Assembly: GCF_001698225.1 (NCBI RefSeq) | Contig: NZ_CP016594.1 | Coordinates: forward strand, 1,736,001-1,800,000 | Reading direction: 5' to 3' | Length of the DNA stretch: 64,000 nt | Origin: Gordonia terrae | GTDB lineage: Bacteria > Actinomycetota > Actinomycetes > Mycobacteriales > Mycobacteriaceae | Part shown: positions 44,037 to 53,207 of the stretch, piece by piece | Position numbering within the stretch: position 1 is the first letter of the stretch | Layout of the letters: every line of letters begins with the position of its first letter | The notes under the pieces: model-generated | The model's database searches: none | Seen by the model: the letters and a program-made list of their open reading frames with translations, nothing else | What the model was told of the DNA's origin: nothing | Program-made: the position numbers and the translations under genes

Positions 44037-44105
44037 TGTTGCCGATCCCTTCGCATTGCCCGCCGCAGCGATTCTACGGCCGCGCGGCCGCCCGGTTGGC
44101 CGTCC

Positions 44106-44672
44106 TCACCAGGCGTGCACGGTGTTCTGCGCGGACTCCAGATCCTGTCCGAGCAGCAGTTCGACGGCGTCACAACCGTTCGCGATCAGGAGTTCGACCT
44201 CGTTGCGAGCCGAGGAGGGGAACGGCTTCAGCACGAAATCGGCGGGATCCTGACGGCCGGGCGGCCGGCCGATGCCGATGCGCACGCGCAGATAGTCGCG
44301 CGTGCCGAGTACCTGGCTGATCGACCGCAACCCGTTGTGGCCGCCCTCGCCGCCGCCCCGCTTCAGGCGGACGGCGCCGAAGTCGATGTCGAGTTCGTCG
44401 TGGACGACGATCAGATCGTCGACGGTCACGGAGTAGAACTTCGCGAGCGGGCCGATCTGGCGGCCGGACTCGTTCATATAGGTGCGAGGCTTGGCGACGA
44501 GAACCGACTGGCCGCCGAGGCGCACCTCGGCGACCTCGGCGCCGGACTTCTTGTGCACCTTCCAGCGCTCACCGGCCGAGGCGACGAGGCCGTCGGCGAC
44601 CATCGCGCCGACGTTGTGCCTCGTCTTCTCGTACTTGGACCCGGGATTACCGAGTCCGACAATGATTTTCAC
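44106..44672 (-). CDS. pth: peptidyl-tRNA hydrolase
   Basis: This 188-residue cytosolic enzyme frees tRNA from prematurely released peptidyl-tRNA. Seen: [18 protein letters not shown] with catalytic His19 and Asn9, the FMN/YMNESGR-type segment, [11 protein letters not shown] with the conserved Asp, and [13 protein letters not shown]. The length is typical. It lies 37 bp downstream of rplY on the same strand, the order seen in mycobacteria (rplY-pth). Confidence 0.96.
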   Translation of the reverse strand: MKIIVGLGNPGSKYEKTRHNVGAMVADGLVASAGERWKVHKKSGAEVAEVRLGGQSVLVAKPRTYMNESGRQIGPLAKFYSVTVDDLIVVHDELDIDFGAVRLKRGGGEGGHNGLRSISQVLGTRDYLRVRIGIGRPPGRQDPADFVLKPFPSSARNEVELLIANGCDAVELLLGQDLESAQNTVHAW

Positions 44673-44709
44673 TACTGCACTTCTCGAACCGAGTGGTCGA
44701 GGGTCGGGA

Positions 44710-45345
44710 TCACTCCGACTCCGCGGCGGCTTCCTCGGTGGCCTCGGCTTCGCCCTCGGCGTCGGCCGAGCCGTCGGCCTCGGACTCGGTGGCGGCGAGC
44801 TGCGCCTCGGTGACCGACACGATGAGGGTCTCCGGATCGGCGGTGAGGGTCACGCCCTCCGGCAGGTCCAGATCGGCGGCGTGCACGGACAGGCCGACCT
44901 CGGCGTCCTCCACGCTGACGACGATCTGCTCGGGGATCGACAGGGCGTCGGCCTCGACCTCGACGACGCTCGCGTCCTGGACGACCAGGGTACCCGGAGC
45001 GGCATCGCCCTCGACGATGATCGCGATCTCGACGGTGACCTTCTCGCCGCGGCGGACGATCAGCAGGTCGGCGTGCTCGATGTAGTTGCGGATCGGGTGG
45101 ACGTCGACCTGCTTGGTCAGCGCGAGCTGGCTGCTGCCCTCGATGTCGAGATCGATGACGGCGTTGAGGCCGCTGTTACGCAGGATCGCGGCGAACTCGC
45201 GAGCCGGGAGGTGCAGGTGCTGGGGATCGGTGCCGTGGCCGTACAGCACGGCGGGGACCTTGCCCTCGCGACGGGCGCGACGCGCCGCGCCCTTGCCCTT
45301 CTCGGTGCGGGTGCTGACGGACAGCTTGCTGGTCTGGGTGGCCAT
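44710..45345 (-). CDS. rplY: 50S ribosomal protein L25 (general stress protein Ctc type)
   Basis: This 211-residue protein has the N-terminal 5S rRNA-binding L25 domain ([27 protein letters not shown]), the longer C-terminal TL5/Ctc domain, and an acidic Ala/Glu-rich tail from about residue 190. ATG 45345 has GAGGAG; a longer frame to 45678 runs antisense through the promoter region. It is upstream of pth and divergent from the epoxide hydrolase-like gene. Confidence 0.95.
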   Translation of the reverse strand: MATQTSKLSVSTRTEKGKGAARRARREGKVPAVLYGHGTDPQHLHLPAREFAAILRNSGLNAVIDLDIEGSSQLALTKQVDVHPIRNYIEHADLLIVRRGEKVTVEIAIIVEGDAAPGTLVVQDASVVEVEADALSIPEQIVVSVEDAEVGLSVHAADLDLPEGVTLTADPETLIVSVTEAQLAATESEADGSADAEGEAEATEEAAAESE

Positions 45346-45580
45346 GATGGTCTCCTCGCGATCGGTGGGTGTGTTCGGTCGGCGTCGCGACGAGCGACAC
45401 CGGGCACGAGGACCGACGCGGGCATCCATCCGCCCGTAGGGCGTGCAGAGTGCTGCGATGGCCGCGCCGATCACGGTGACTGGGTCACCCTCGCCGAGAC
45501 AACGGCGACCAGAGTAGCCGATGACCAACCGGGATGTCACATCCCCCGCTGCCGACGCTGAGCTCGGGGATACTGCTGAC

Positions 45581-46042
45581 ATGACCTCACAGACGCCGAT
45601 CGAGATCGTGACGACCCTGCTGACCGAGTTCGCGCGGGGCGACGTGCCCGCCGCACTGGAGACCATCGACGACGACATCGCCTACACGAACGTCTCGTTG
45701 CCGACGATCCGCGGGAAGCGGAAGGTGGCCGGCGTCCTGGGCGGGGTGGCGCGCAAGGACTCGGTGGGATTCAACTACCGGATGATCAACGTGAGTGCCG
45801 ACGACACCGGTGTGGTGCTGACCGAGCGGGTCGACGAACTCCGATTCGGTCGGCTGCACCTGCAGTTCTGGGTGTGCGGTCGCTTCGAGGTGCGGGAGGG
45901 CCGGATCACGGTGTGGCGGGACTACTTCGACTACTTCGACATGACCAAGGCACTGGTGCGCGGGGTCGCGGCTCTGGCCGTGCCCACGGTGCAGCGTCCA
46001 CTGCCCGTGCCGGCGGTCTCGGCCCGACCCGCACCCGCCTGA
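45581..46042 (+). CDS. limonene-1,2-epoxide hydrolase-family protein
   Basis: This 153-residue protein has the small alpha+beta barrel of LEH/EphG enzymes, which add water to epoxides. The expected residues appear as [10 protein letters not shown] (Arg83 and Asp85) and WRDYFDYFD (Asp114), matching the Asp-Arg-Asp site of the family. The C-terminus after residue 125 is Pro/Ala-rich. ATG 45581 (MTSQTPIE) is preferred to 45521, whose added residues are unmatched. It converges on arsC with an 18-bp gap. Confidence 0.82.
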   Translation: MTSQTPIEIVTTLLTEFARGDVPAALETIDDDIAYTNVSLPTIRGKRKVAGVLGGVARKDSVGFNYRMINVSADDTGVVLTERVDELRFGRLHLQFWVCGRFEVREGRITVWRDYFDYFDMTKALVRGVAALAVPTVQRPLPVPAVSARPAPA

Positions 46043-46060
46043 CCCGGCCGCTGCCGGCGG

Positions 46061-46402
46061 TCAGAGGATCTCGTCGAGTTTGTCGATGGGCCGCGGGATG
46101 CGAGTGCCCTTGTCGGTCACGACGATCGGGCGTTCGACGAGGATGGGGTGCTCGACCATCGCGTCGAGGATCTGATCGTCGGTGGCCGAGGCGAGATCGA
46201 GTTCCTTGTAGAGCGCCTCGCGTGTCCGGACGGCCTGCTTGGGTGTGATCCCGGCGTCGGCGAACAGCTCGACGAGTTGCTCGCGGCTGTACGGCTCGTC
46301 GAGGTATTTGACGATGGTCGGCTCGATGCCGGCGTCGCGGAGCGCCTGGAGCGCCTTCCGCGAGGTCGAACACTTCGGGTTGTGATAGATCGTCGCGTCC
46401 AC
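46061..46402 (-). CDS. arsC: arsenate reductase (glutaredoxin-dependent ArsC family)
   Basis: This 113-residue thioredoxin-fold protein has the ArsC active site HNPKCSTSRKALQ, nucleophile Cys11. It also has the family's TREALYKEL and HPILVERPIVV segments and a conserved late Arg (GTRIPRP). It may reduce arsenate or act as a related Spx/YffB-type reductase; no other ars gene is nearby, so arsenic detoxification is not certain. GTG 46402 is used; GTG 46411 is an alternative adding three residues. The upstream 30 bp lead straight into repeat array 2. Confidence 0.87.
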   Translation of the reverse strand: MDATIYHNPKCSTSRKALQALRDAGIEPTIVKYLDEPYSREQLVELFADAGITPKQAVRTREALYKELDLASATDDQILDAMVEHPILVERPIVVTDKGTRIPRPIDKLDEIL

Positions 46403-46431
46403 GGGTGACACGGTACCCGGCGGATCTCCGC

Positions 46432-46681
46432 CTGCTCCCCGAGGAGCGCCGATCCCTCTGCTCCCTGAGGTGCACCGATCCCTCTGCTCCCTGGGGAGCG
46501 CCGATCCCTCTGCTCCCTGAGGTGCACCAATCCCTCTGCTCCCTGAGGTGCGAGGAGCGCAAGCGACGAGCCTCGAAGGGCTGGCAACTCGTGCTACGGA
46601 GCCCTTCGAGGCTCGCTTCGCTCGCACCTCAGGGAGCGGGGAGGCTCGCTTCGCTCGCACCTCAAAGAGCGGGGGAGGGGG
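46432..46681. repeat. composite intergenic repeat array 2 (26-bp tandem units plus inverted repeat)
   Basis: Four 26-bp units (starts 46432, 46458, 46484, 46510) of the type CTGCTCCCTGAGGTGCACCG lead into a long inverted repeat (46536-46640) that is nearly the same as the one at 22373-22476, including the odd left arm GAGGAGCGCAAGCGACGAGCC. A partial extra copy follows to about 46673. The array ends 1-2 bp from the prs stop codon. It is non-coding and lies between arsC and prs on one strand, so it may affect read-through from prs to arsC. Confidence 0.87.
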
Positions 46682-46682
46682 C

Positions 46683-47660
46683 TCAGGCGATGCCGTCGAA
46701 CAGGCTTGTGACAGAGCCGTTCTCGAAGACCTCGCGGATCGTCTGCGCGAGCAGGGGAGCGATCGAGAGGACGGTGAGGTTCTCGAACCGCTTCTCCGCC
46801 GGGATCGGCAGGGTGTCGGTGGCGATGACTTCCTTGGCACCGCAGCTCGCGAGACGCTCGGCCGCGGGGTCGGAGAACACGCCGTGTGTGGTGGCGATGA
46901 TGACGTCGCCGGCACCGGCGTCCTTGAGGACGCGCACCGCGCCGGCGATGGTGCCGCCGGTGTCGATCATGTCGTCGATCAGGATGCAGGTCCGGCCCTC
47001 CACCTCGCCGACGACGCGGTTCGACTTGACCTGGTTCGGTACGAGCGGATCACGGGTCTTGTGGATGAACGCGAGCGGGGCGCCACCGAGGGTGTCGGCC
47101 CACTTCTCGGCGACCCGCACGCGACCGGAGTCGGGGGACACCACGGCGATGTTGTCGGTGCCGTACTTGCCCCGGATGTACTCGGCGAGCTGGCCCTGCG
47201 CGTGCATGTGGTCGACGGGGCCGTCGAAGAATCCCTGGATCTGATCGGTGTGCAGGTCGACCGTGATGATCCGGTCGGCGCCCGCGGTCTTGAGCAGGTC
47301 GGCGATGAGGCGGGCCGAGATGGGCTCGCGACCGCGGTGCTTCTTGTCCTGGCGGGCGTACGGGTAGAAGGGGAGGATGACGCTGATGCGCTTCGCCGAA
47401 CCGCGCTTGAGGGCGTCGATCATGATGAGCGCCTCCATGACCCACTGATTCAGCGGGTACGGGCAGCTCTGCAGGACGAACGCGTCCGAGCCGCGCACGG
47501 AGTCCTCGAAACGGACGAACAGCTCACCGTTGGCGAAGTCGCGGGCGGTCTGCGGCGTGACCTTGATGCCCAGTTCGTCGGCGACGGCTTCGGCGAGTTC
47601 GGGATGGGCACGACCAGAGAACAGCATCAGGTTCTTCTGGTTGTCAGTGGTCCAGGTCAT
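46683..47660 (-). CDS. prs: ribose-phosphate diphosphokinase
   Basis: This 325-residue enzyme makes PRPP from ribose 5-phosphate and ATP for nucleotide, His, Trp and arabinogalactan precursor synthesis. Seen: FANGELFVRFEDSVRG, PYARQDKKHRGREPISA (ATP region), VDLHTDQIQGFFD (ribose 5-phosphate/metal) and the PRPP loop LIDDMIDTGGT. It follows glmU by 57 bp on the same strand, as in mycobacteria. Confidence 0.97.
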   Translation of the reverse strand: MTWTTDNQKNLMLFSGRAHPELAEAVADELGIKVTPQTARDFANGELFVRFEDSVRGSDAFVLQSCPYPLNQWVMEALIMIDALKRGSAKRISVILPFYPYARQDKKHRGREPISARLIADLLKTAGADRIITVDLHTDQIQGFFDGPVDHMHAQGQLAEYIRGKYGTDNIAVVSPDSGRVRVAEKWADTLGGAPLAFIHKTRDPLVPNQVKSNRVVGEVEGRTCILIDDMIDTGGTIAGAVRVLKDAGAGDVIIATTHGVFSDPAAERLASCGAKEVIATDTLPIPAEKRFENLTVLSIAPLLAQTIREVFENGSVTSLFDGIA

Positions 47661-47717
47661 GAAAACTCTTCTGTTCGTGTCGTTTCGGATCTGCAGGGTC
47701 GAGCACGGGTCGGGGTG

Positions 47718-49178
47718 TCAGGCCGTCCCGGAGTCGTTCTCGCGTGCGTCGAGGGCCGCCCGCGCCGCCGCGGTGTCGGGCCGCTTGCGCACGACCCAGT
47801 CCTCGATGACGCGTTGTTCTCCCGCCGAGACCGCGAGGGCCCCCGGCGGTACATCTTGCCGCACGACGGTTCCGGCGCCGGTGTACGCCCCGTCGCCGAC
47901 GGTGACCGGGGCGACGAACATGTTGTCCGAGCCCGTGCGGCAGTGGTCGCCGATCACCGTGCGGTGCTTGGCGACTCCGTCGTAGTTGACGAAGACGCTC
48001 GACGCACCGATGTTGGAGTGCTCGCCGATGGTGGCGTCGCCGACGTAGGTGAGGTGCGGGATCTTCGATCCGTCGCCGATGGTCGCGTTCTTGGTCTCGA
48101 CGAACGTGCCGATCTTGCCCGCGACCCCGAGAGCCGTCCCGGGACGAAGGTAGGCGAACGGACCGACGGTGGCGTCGGCACCGATGACCGCGTCGCTGCC
48201 GTGCGTCCGGATCACCTGCGCACCCGCTCCGACGGTGACGTCGGTGAGAGTCGTGTCGGGTCCGATCACGGTGTCGGCGGAGAGGTGTGTACGACCGTGC
48301 AGCTGTGTGCCGGGCCGGATCTGCGCATCGGGCTCGATGGTGACGTCGATGTCGATCCACGTGGTCGCCGGGTCGACCACGGTCACCCCGTCGAGCTGAT
48401 GACGACGGATGATGCGTCGGTTCAGTTCGGCGCCGAGCGCGGAGAGTTGAGCGCGGTCGTTGCACCCGGCCACGAGTACCGGATCGGCGACCGTGTGTCC
48501 GCGGACCGCCCGCCCCTCGCCGCGGGCGATCTCGACGATGTCGGTCAGGTAGTACTCGCCCTGCACGTTGTCCGTCGAGAGCTTCGACAGACCGACGCGC
48601 AGCGCGGCGGCGTCGAAGGCGTACACGCCGGCGTTCACCTCGGTGATCGCCCGCTGGTCGGGGGTCGCGTCCTTGTGTTCGATGATTGCCGCGACGGCGT
48701 CCCCGTCGCGGATGATGCGTCCGTATCCGGTCGGGTCGTCGGCAACGAAGCTCGTCAGCGTGACGGCGGCCCCGCCGCCGTCGAGGTGGGTGTCCACGAG
48801 GGCGCGCAGGGTGTCGGCGTCGAGGAGTGGGACGTCGGCGGCGGTGACGATGACGGTGCCGTCGAAATCCTCGGGGAGCGCGCTGAGTCCGACCCGGGCG
48901 GCGTCGCCGGTTCCGCGCGGCGAGTCCTGCTCGGCGATGCCGACCTCGACACCCAGGAGCGCGGCGATCTCACCGATGGCCGCCGTCACCCGTTCGCGTT
49001 CGTGGCTGACGACCGCAACCAGGTGCTCGGGTCCGATTCCTGCCGCGCCGTGCAACGCGTGGCCGACGAGGGACCGTCCGGCGATGGTGTGGAGGATCTT
49101 CGGGGTCTTGGACTTCATGCGGGTACCGGCGCCCGCGGCCAGGACGATCACGGCCACGGATGGCGACGTTCCCGTCAT
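47718..49178 (-). CDS. glmU: bifunctional GlcNAc-1-P uridylyltransferase / GlcN-1-P acetyltransferase
   Basis: This 486-residue cytosolic enzyme makes UDP-GlcNAc for peptidoglycan. The N-terminal pyrophosphorylase domain begins [15 protein letters not shown] (nucleotide loop at 13-24). The C-terminal half is a left-handed beta helix with hexapeptide repeats ending in the acetyltransferase site ([25 protein letters not shown]). ATG 49178 is chosen because AGGAAGAGG lies upstream; the start at 49220 would add 14 unmatched residues. It is first in the glmU-prs unit. Confidence 0.96.
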   Translation of the reverse strand: MTGTSPSVAVIVLAAGAGTRMKSKTPKILHTIAGRSLVGHALHGAAGIGPEHLVAVVSHERERVTAAIGEIAALLGVEVGIAEQDSPRGTGDAARVGLSALPEDFDGTVIVTAADVPLLDADTLRALVDTHLDGGGAAVTLTSFVADDPTGYGRIIRDGDAVAAIIEHKDATPDQRAITEVNAGVYAFDAAALRVGLSKLSTDNVQGEYYLTDIVEIARGEGRAVRGHTVADPVLVAGCNDRAQLSALGAELNRRIIRRHQLDGVTVVDPATTWIDIDVTIEPDAQIRPGTQLHGRTHLSADTVIGPDTTLTDVTVGAGAQVIRTHGSDAVIGADATVGPFAYLRPGTALGVAGKIGTFVETKNATIGDGSKIPHLTYVGDATIGEHSNIGASSVFVNYDGVAKHRTVIGDHCRTGSDNMFVAPVTVGDGAYTGAGTVVRQDVPPGALAVSAGEQRVIEDWVVRKRPDTAAARAALDARENDSGTA

Positions 49179-49506
49179 CGAATGCCCACCCTCTTCCTGA
49201 TCGGTTACTGCCACGATCATGTCTCCTCGACGGCGCCGACGGGGGTCGCTGACCCGGCCCGCGGTCGCACGTCGGGTGCGATCCTACGCATCGGTGCCCC
49301 ACGGCCGAAATGCAGCGCGCTGTTTGTGCCCGATCCTCCCGACGGGGCCTGATAGAACACATAGGGACCGCGAACGCCGAGCGATCAATCGGTAGATCCT
49401 GCTGATGTCCCGTTGACTGTCACCGACGGATCAGGGTGGGTGCGGGAGCGAGAACCAAGCGCGCCGGAGTTGTCCGGTTCGTGAAACGACCACACGGAGG
49501 TAATGA
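49179..49506. other. 328-bp divergent intergenic region
   Basis: There is no gene. It separates glmU (minus) from the SDR gene (plus) and should contain both promoters. A CACGGAGG ribosome binding site lies just before ATG 49507. I see no repeat, riboswitch-like fold or other marked structure in it. Confidence 0.5.
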
Positions 49507-50262
49507 ATGAGCACGCAGAAGACGGCGATCGTCACCGGGGCGGCACGGGGGATCGGCGCGGCCGTGGCCAGGCGTCTGGCCGACGACGGACTGGCGGTGG
49601 CCGTCCTGGACCTCGACGCCGACGCCTGCGCCGACACCGTCAAGGCCATCACCGACGGCGGTGGCAAGGCCATCGCGGTGGGTGCCGACGTCGCCGACGA
49701 GGCCTCGGTGAACGCCGCGGTCGAGAAGGTCGTCGCCGAACTCGGCAAGCCGACGGTGGTCGTCAACAACGCGGGCATCACCCGTGACAACCTCCTGTTC
49801 AAGATGACTGTCGACGACTGGGACGCGGTCATGGCGGTTCACCTTCGCGGCGCGTTCAACGTCACCAAGGCTGCTCAGAAGTACATGGTCGAGGCGGAGT
49901 GGGGACGCATCGTGAACCTGTCGAGCACCTCGGCCCTGGGCAACCGCGGCCAGGTCAACTACTCGGCGGCGAAGGCGGGCATGCAGGGATTCACCAAGAC
50001 CCTCGCGATCGAGCTCGGCCGGTTCGGCGTGACCGCCAACGCCATTGCACCCGGATTCATCGAGACCGAGATGACCGCGGCGACCGCCGAGCGCGTCGGT
50101 GTGCCCTTCGAGGACTTCAAGCGCGCCGCAGCGGGCCAGATTCCGGTCAACCGTGTCGGTGTGCCCGAGGACATCGCGCACACCGCGTCGTTCTTCATCA
50201 GTGAGGGTGCGGGCTTCGTGTCCGGCCAGGTCGTCTATGTGGCCGGCGGCCCCAAGGACTGA
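49507..50262 (+). CDS. SDR-family 3-oxoacyl-ACP reductase (FabG-like)
   Basis: This is a 251-residue short-chain reductase. Cofactor loop TGAARGIG (10-17), NNAG (87-90), catalytic Ser140, Tyr152 and Lys156 (YSAAK), and the FabG-like C-terminus SGQVVYVAGGPKD. It may reduce 3-oxoacyl thioesters; a separate metabolic role is possible because no fatty acid synthesis genes are adjacent. A very stable 18-bp hairpin follows the stop. Confidence 0.87.
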   Translation: MSTQKTAIVTGAARGIGAAVARRLADDGLAVAVLDLDADACADTVKAITDGGGKAIAVGADVADEASVNAAVEKVVAELGKPTVVVNNAGITRDNLLFKMTVDDWDAVMAVHLRGAFNVTKAAQKYMVEAEWGRIVNLSSTSALGNRGQVNYSAAKAGMQGFTKTLAIELGRFGVTANAIAPGFIETEMTAATAERVGVPFEDFKRAAAGQIPVNRVGVPEDIAHTASFFISEGAGFVSGQVVYVAGGPKD

Positions 50263-50273
50263 TCGGTCTCAGG

Positions 50274-50323
50274 CCTCGTTTCGACGACGCGATCCCGACC
50301 GGAGGCGCGTCGTCGAAACGAGG
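50274..50323. terminator. perfect 18-bp-stem palindrome after the FabG-like gene
   Basis: Arms 50274-50291 and 50306-50323 are perfectly complementary over 18 bp around a 14-nt loop, starting 12 bp after the reductase stop and ending 51 bp before tRNA-Gln. The likely role is termination, protecting the tRNA gene from read-through. The stem is longer than needed, so a dispersed palindromic repeat is possible. Confidence 0.65.
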
Positions 50324-50374
50324 TCGCGCCGACGTGAGTGCCGCGGTGCTGTGGCACAATCGTCAGCGCAGTGA

Positions 50375-50446
50375 TCCGCCATGGTGTAATCGGCAACACT
50401 CCTGATTTTGGTTCAGGCATTCTAGGTTCGAGTCCTGGTGGCGGAG
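50375..50446 (+). tRNA. tRNA-Gln (anticodon TTG)
   Basis: A 72-nt cloverleaf folds cleanly. The acceptor TCCGCCA pairs with TGGCGGA. The anticodon stem CCTGA/TCAGG encloses loop TTTTGGT with anticodon TTG (reads CAA, glutamine). The T arm is CTAGG-TTCGAGT-CCTGG. CCA is not encoded. It stands alone between the reductase hairpin and the monooxygenase genes. Confidence 0.95.
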
Positions 50447-50512
50447 CTCATGAGTCGAGGCGCGCTGGAGCCGTCCTGAGGTGCCCGGCAAGCGACGGGG
50501 TCCTGACGAGGC

Positions 50513-51853
50513 TCAGCCCGCCGGATGCGCCAGCCCCAGATTGTCCCGCAGCGTGGTGCCCTCGTAGTCGATGCGATACACGCCGAGTTCTTGCAGGACC
50601 GGCACCACCTCGTCGACGAACCGGTCGAGCCCGCCGGGCACGATGTGGGGCACGAGGATGAAGCCGTCGGCGACGTCGGCCTGCACGAAGTCGTTGATCG
50701 TGTGCGCGACGGTCAGAGGCGAGCCGACGAATGACTGGCGGCCGGTGACCTCGATGATGAGTTCACGCGTCGTCAGGTTCTTCGCCTCGGCGAGGTCGCG
50801 CCACTCGCGGGCGACGGCGACCGGGTCGCGGTGCATACGCACGCTCGCTCGTCCCTTCGCGACCGTGTTCTCGCCCGGGACCGGATCCTCCTGCGGGAGC
50901 GGGCCGTCGGGGTCGTGGGCGGAGAGATCGCGGTTCCACAACTGCTCCAAGAACTTGATCGCCGTCTGCCCGCTGACCTGCTGCAGGCGCACCTCGTGGG
51001 CGAGTTCGGCGGCCTGCGCGTCGGTGTCGCCGACGACGAACGTGGCGGCGGGCAGCACCAGGAGTTCCTCGGGACGCCGGCCGTGGGAGGCGAGCCGCCG
51101 CTTGACATCGGTGTAGAAGTCTCGCCCCGCGTCGTAGGTGGCGTGCCGGGAGAAGATGGCGTCGGCGGTCGCGGCCGCGAACTCCCGTCCCTCATCGGAG
51201 TCCCCGGCCTGGAAGATGACCGGCCTACCCTGCGGCGGACGAGGGGTCGGAAAGTGCCCGTGGATGTCGAATTGCGAACTCGTGAAGTCGAATTTGCCGG
51301 CCTCCTCACGAGCCAGGAACCGGCCGCTCGAGGTGTCGGCAAGCACGTCATCGTCGCGCCACGAGTCCCACAGCGTCGCCGCGGCGGTGAGGAATTCCTT
51401 GGCGCGTGCATAGCGCTGGTCCTCGGGCAGATAGCCCCCGCGACGGAAGTTCTCGCCGGTGAACTCGTCCCACGAGGTCACCACATTCCAGGCCGCGCGT
51501 CCGGCGGACAGATGGTCGAGGGTGGCGAATTGCCGTGCGACGTCGACGGGTTCGTTGAAGGTCGAGTTGATGGTGCCGGTCAGGCCGAGGTGGGTGGTCA
51601 CCGCGGCCAGGGCGGACAGGACGGTGAACGTGTCCGGTCGCCCGACCACGTCGAGGTCGTAGATCAGCCCGTTCTGCTCGCGGAGTCGCAGGCCTTCGGC
51701 GAGGAAGAAGAAGTCGAACTTCCCGCGCTCGGCGGTCTGGGCGAGATGGACGAATGAGTCGAACTCGATCTGGCTGCCCGACGCCGGGTCGCTCCACACC
51801 GTGGTGTTGTTGACCCCGGGGAAGTGTGCGGCGAGATGCACCTGCTTGGTCAT
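50513..51853 (-). CDS. FMN-dependent monooxygenase, NtaA/SnaA/DszA (SoxA) family
   Basis: This 446-residue luciferase-like monooxygenase needs reduced FMN from a partner reductase, which is not in the window. The family blocks are FFFLAEGLRLR, GLTGTINSTFNEPVDVARQFATLDHLSAGRAAWNVVTS, GRPVIFQAGDSDEG and late GGLDRFVDEVVPVLQ. Relatives oxidise nitrilotriacetate, sulfones or sulfonates. Its start overlaps the stop of the next LLM gene (ATGA), so the two are coupled. A sulfur-scavenging role is inferred from family and neighbours. Confidence 0.9.
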   Translation of the reverse strand: MTKQVHLAAHFPGVNNTTVWSDPASGSQIEFDSFVHLAQTAERGKFDFFFLAEGLRLREQNGLIYDLDVVGRPDTFTVLSALAAVTTHLGLTGTINSTFNEPVDVARQFATLDHLSAGRAAWNVVTSWDEFTGENFRRGGYLPEDQRYARAKEFLTAAATLWDSWRDDDVLADTSSGRFLAREEAGKFDFTSSQFDIHGHFPTPRPPQGRPVIFQAGDSDEGREFAAATADAIFSRHATYDAGRDFYTDVKRRLASHGRRPEELLVLPAATFVVGDTDAQAAELAHEVRLQQVSGQTAIKFLEQLWNRDLSAHDPDGPLPQEDPVPGENTVAKGRASVRMHRDPVAVAREWRDLAEAKNLTTRELIIEVTGRQSFVGSPLTVAHTINDFVQADVADGFILVPHIVPGGLDRFVDEVVPVLQELGVYRIDYEGTTLRDNLGLAHPAG

Positions 51854-53022
51854 GCGACACCGGCCTTTCCAGTGGCGAATCGGTTGGACGGGCGGTCGAG
51901 GCCGAGGTGTCCGCGCAGCGTCGACTCGGTGTATCCGGAACGAAAGAGGTTGCGGCGTTGCAGTTCCGGTACGAGCCCTTGCGTGATCGCGCGTAGGTCC
52001 TCGGACAAGGCGGCCGGGTGCAGCCGGATACCGCTGATTCCCGCCACCGCCGCCCAGCGTTCGATCTCGTCGGCGAGTCCGGTCGGTGTACCGGTGAACG
52101 CAGCACTGTCGGGTGTGAACGGTTCACCGGCCCAGTCGTCCAGTTGGGCCCGGCGCCCTTCCGCCTCCTCGTCCGATGCGGCCAGCACCACGGACAGGTC
52201 GACGAACAACAGCGCGGGATCGTCGATCTCGCGACCGGCGTCCGAATGGGCGGCACCCACGGCGTCCACCGCGCGCACGGCGTCGTCGACATCGCGGGGG
52301 CTGATGAACCCGACATCGGCACCCCGCCCGATCACCTGTAGGTCGGTGGGATGTGCGCCGGTCGCGGCGACGACCGGCCGCCCCTGCGGCGGGCGCGGGG
52401 TGATGGCGGGGCCCCGCACCGAGAAATGGTCCCCGGCGAAGTCGATGTAGTGCAGCTTGTCTCGGTCGACGAAGCGGCCGGTCGCGACGTCGCGGATCTC
52501 GGCGTCGTCCTCCCACGAATCCCAGAGCAGTCCGAGCACGGTCGCGAAATCCAGTGCCTCGGAGGCGAGGTCGGCGAGCACCGCCGGGTCGTCGGGGAAA
52601 CTCCGCCTGCCGAACAGGGCGGCCTCGGCCGGGTCCGCGGTGGTGCGCAGGACGACTCCGGCACGGCCGTTGCTGACGTAGTCGAGGGTCGCGATCGCCT
52701 TGGAGACGTGGAACGGCTCGGTGTGGGTGACCGTCGCCGTCGGGATCAGCCCGATCGAGCGGGTCGTGGGTGCGAGACGGGAGGCGAGCAGTAGCGAGTC
52801 GAGTCCACCGGTTGCCCGGTCGGTACGCGGGCGCACGCGGTGCAGGGCAAACGAATCCGCGAAGGTGACGAAGTCGAGCAACCCGGTTTCGGCCTCTGAA
52901 ATCAGTCGCTGCCAGTGTGCCGCCGTCGTCAGGGTGTGTGGCTGGGCCCCGGGCGCGCGCCACGCACCCGGATGCGACCCCGAACCGTCGAGCGCCACGG
53001 CAACATGCACGTGTTCGGCCAT
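51850..53022 (-). CDS. LLM-class flavin-dependent oxidoreductase
   Basis: This 390-residue bacterial luciferase-like protein (MAEHVHVAVALDGSGSHPGAW start, FVTFADSF near 50, FHVSKAIATLDYVSNGRAG, and GRPVVAATG further on) has the TIM-barrel flavin fold. ATG 53022 is chosen over 53148 because it gives the family N-terminus. It is upstream of and 4 bp overlapped with the NtaA/DszA-type gene, forming a two-gene operon. The substrate is unknown. Confidence 0.88.
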   Translation of the reverse strand: MAEHVHVAVALDGSGSHPGAWRAPGAQPHTLTTAAHWQRLISEAETGLLDFVTFADSFALHRVRPRTDRATGGLDSLLLASRLAPTTRSIGLIPTATVTHTEPFHVSKAIATLDYVSNGRAGVVLRTTADPAEAALFGRRSFPDDPAVLADLASEALDFATVLGLLWDSWEDDAEIRDVATGRFVDRDKLHYIDFAGDHFSVRGPAITPRPPQGRPVVAATGAHPTDLQVIGRGADVGFISPRDVDDAVRAVDAVGAAHSDAGREIDDPALLFVDLSVVLAASDEEAEGRRAQLDDWAGEPFTPDSAAFTGTPTGLADEIERWAAVAGISGIRLHPAALSEDLRAITQGLVPELQRRNLFRSGYTESTLRGHLGLDRPSNRFATGKAGVA

Positions 53023-53207
53023 CGAGTCCTCCCTCAGTCGTGTCGTGGATGTCTGTCCCCGTCTCGAACGGTGGCGGGAAGCCGGGGATTCCGGGACCCG
53101 ATCATCGGATCGTGGTGGGTCAAACCCTTCCGATCTGCCGCCGACCACGCTTCGGTGATCAGGATGAGGCGTGTTCGGCGGAGGACTCGAGACGGTCAGG
53201 GAGAGGC

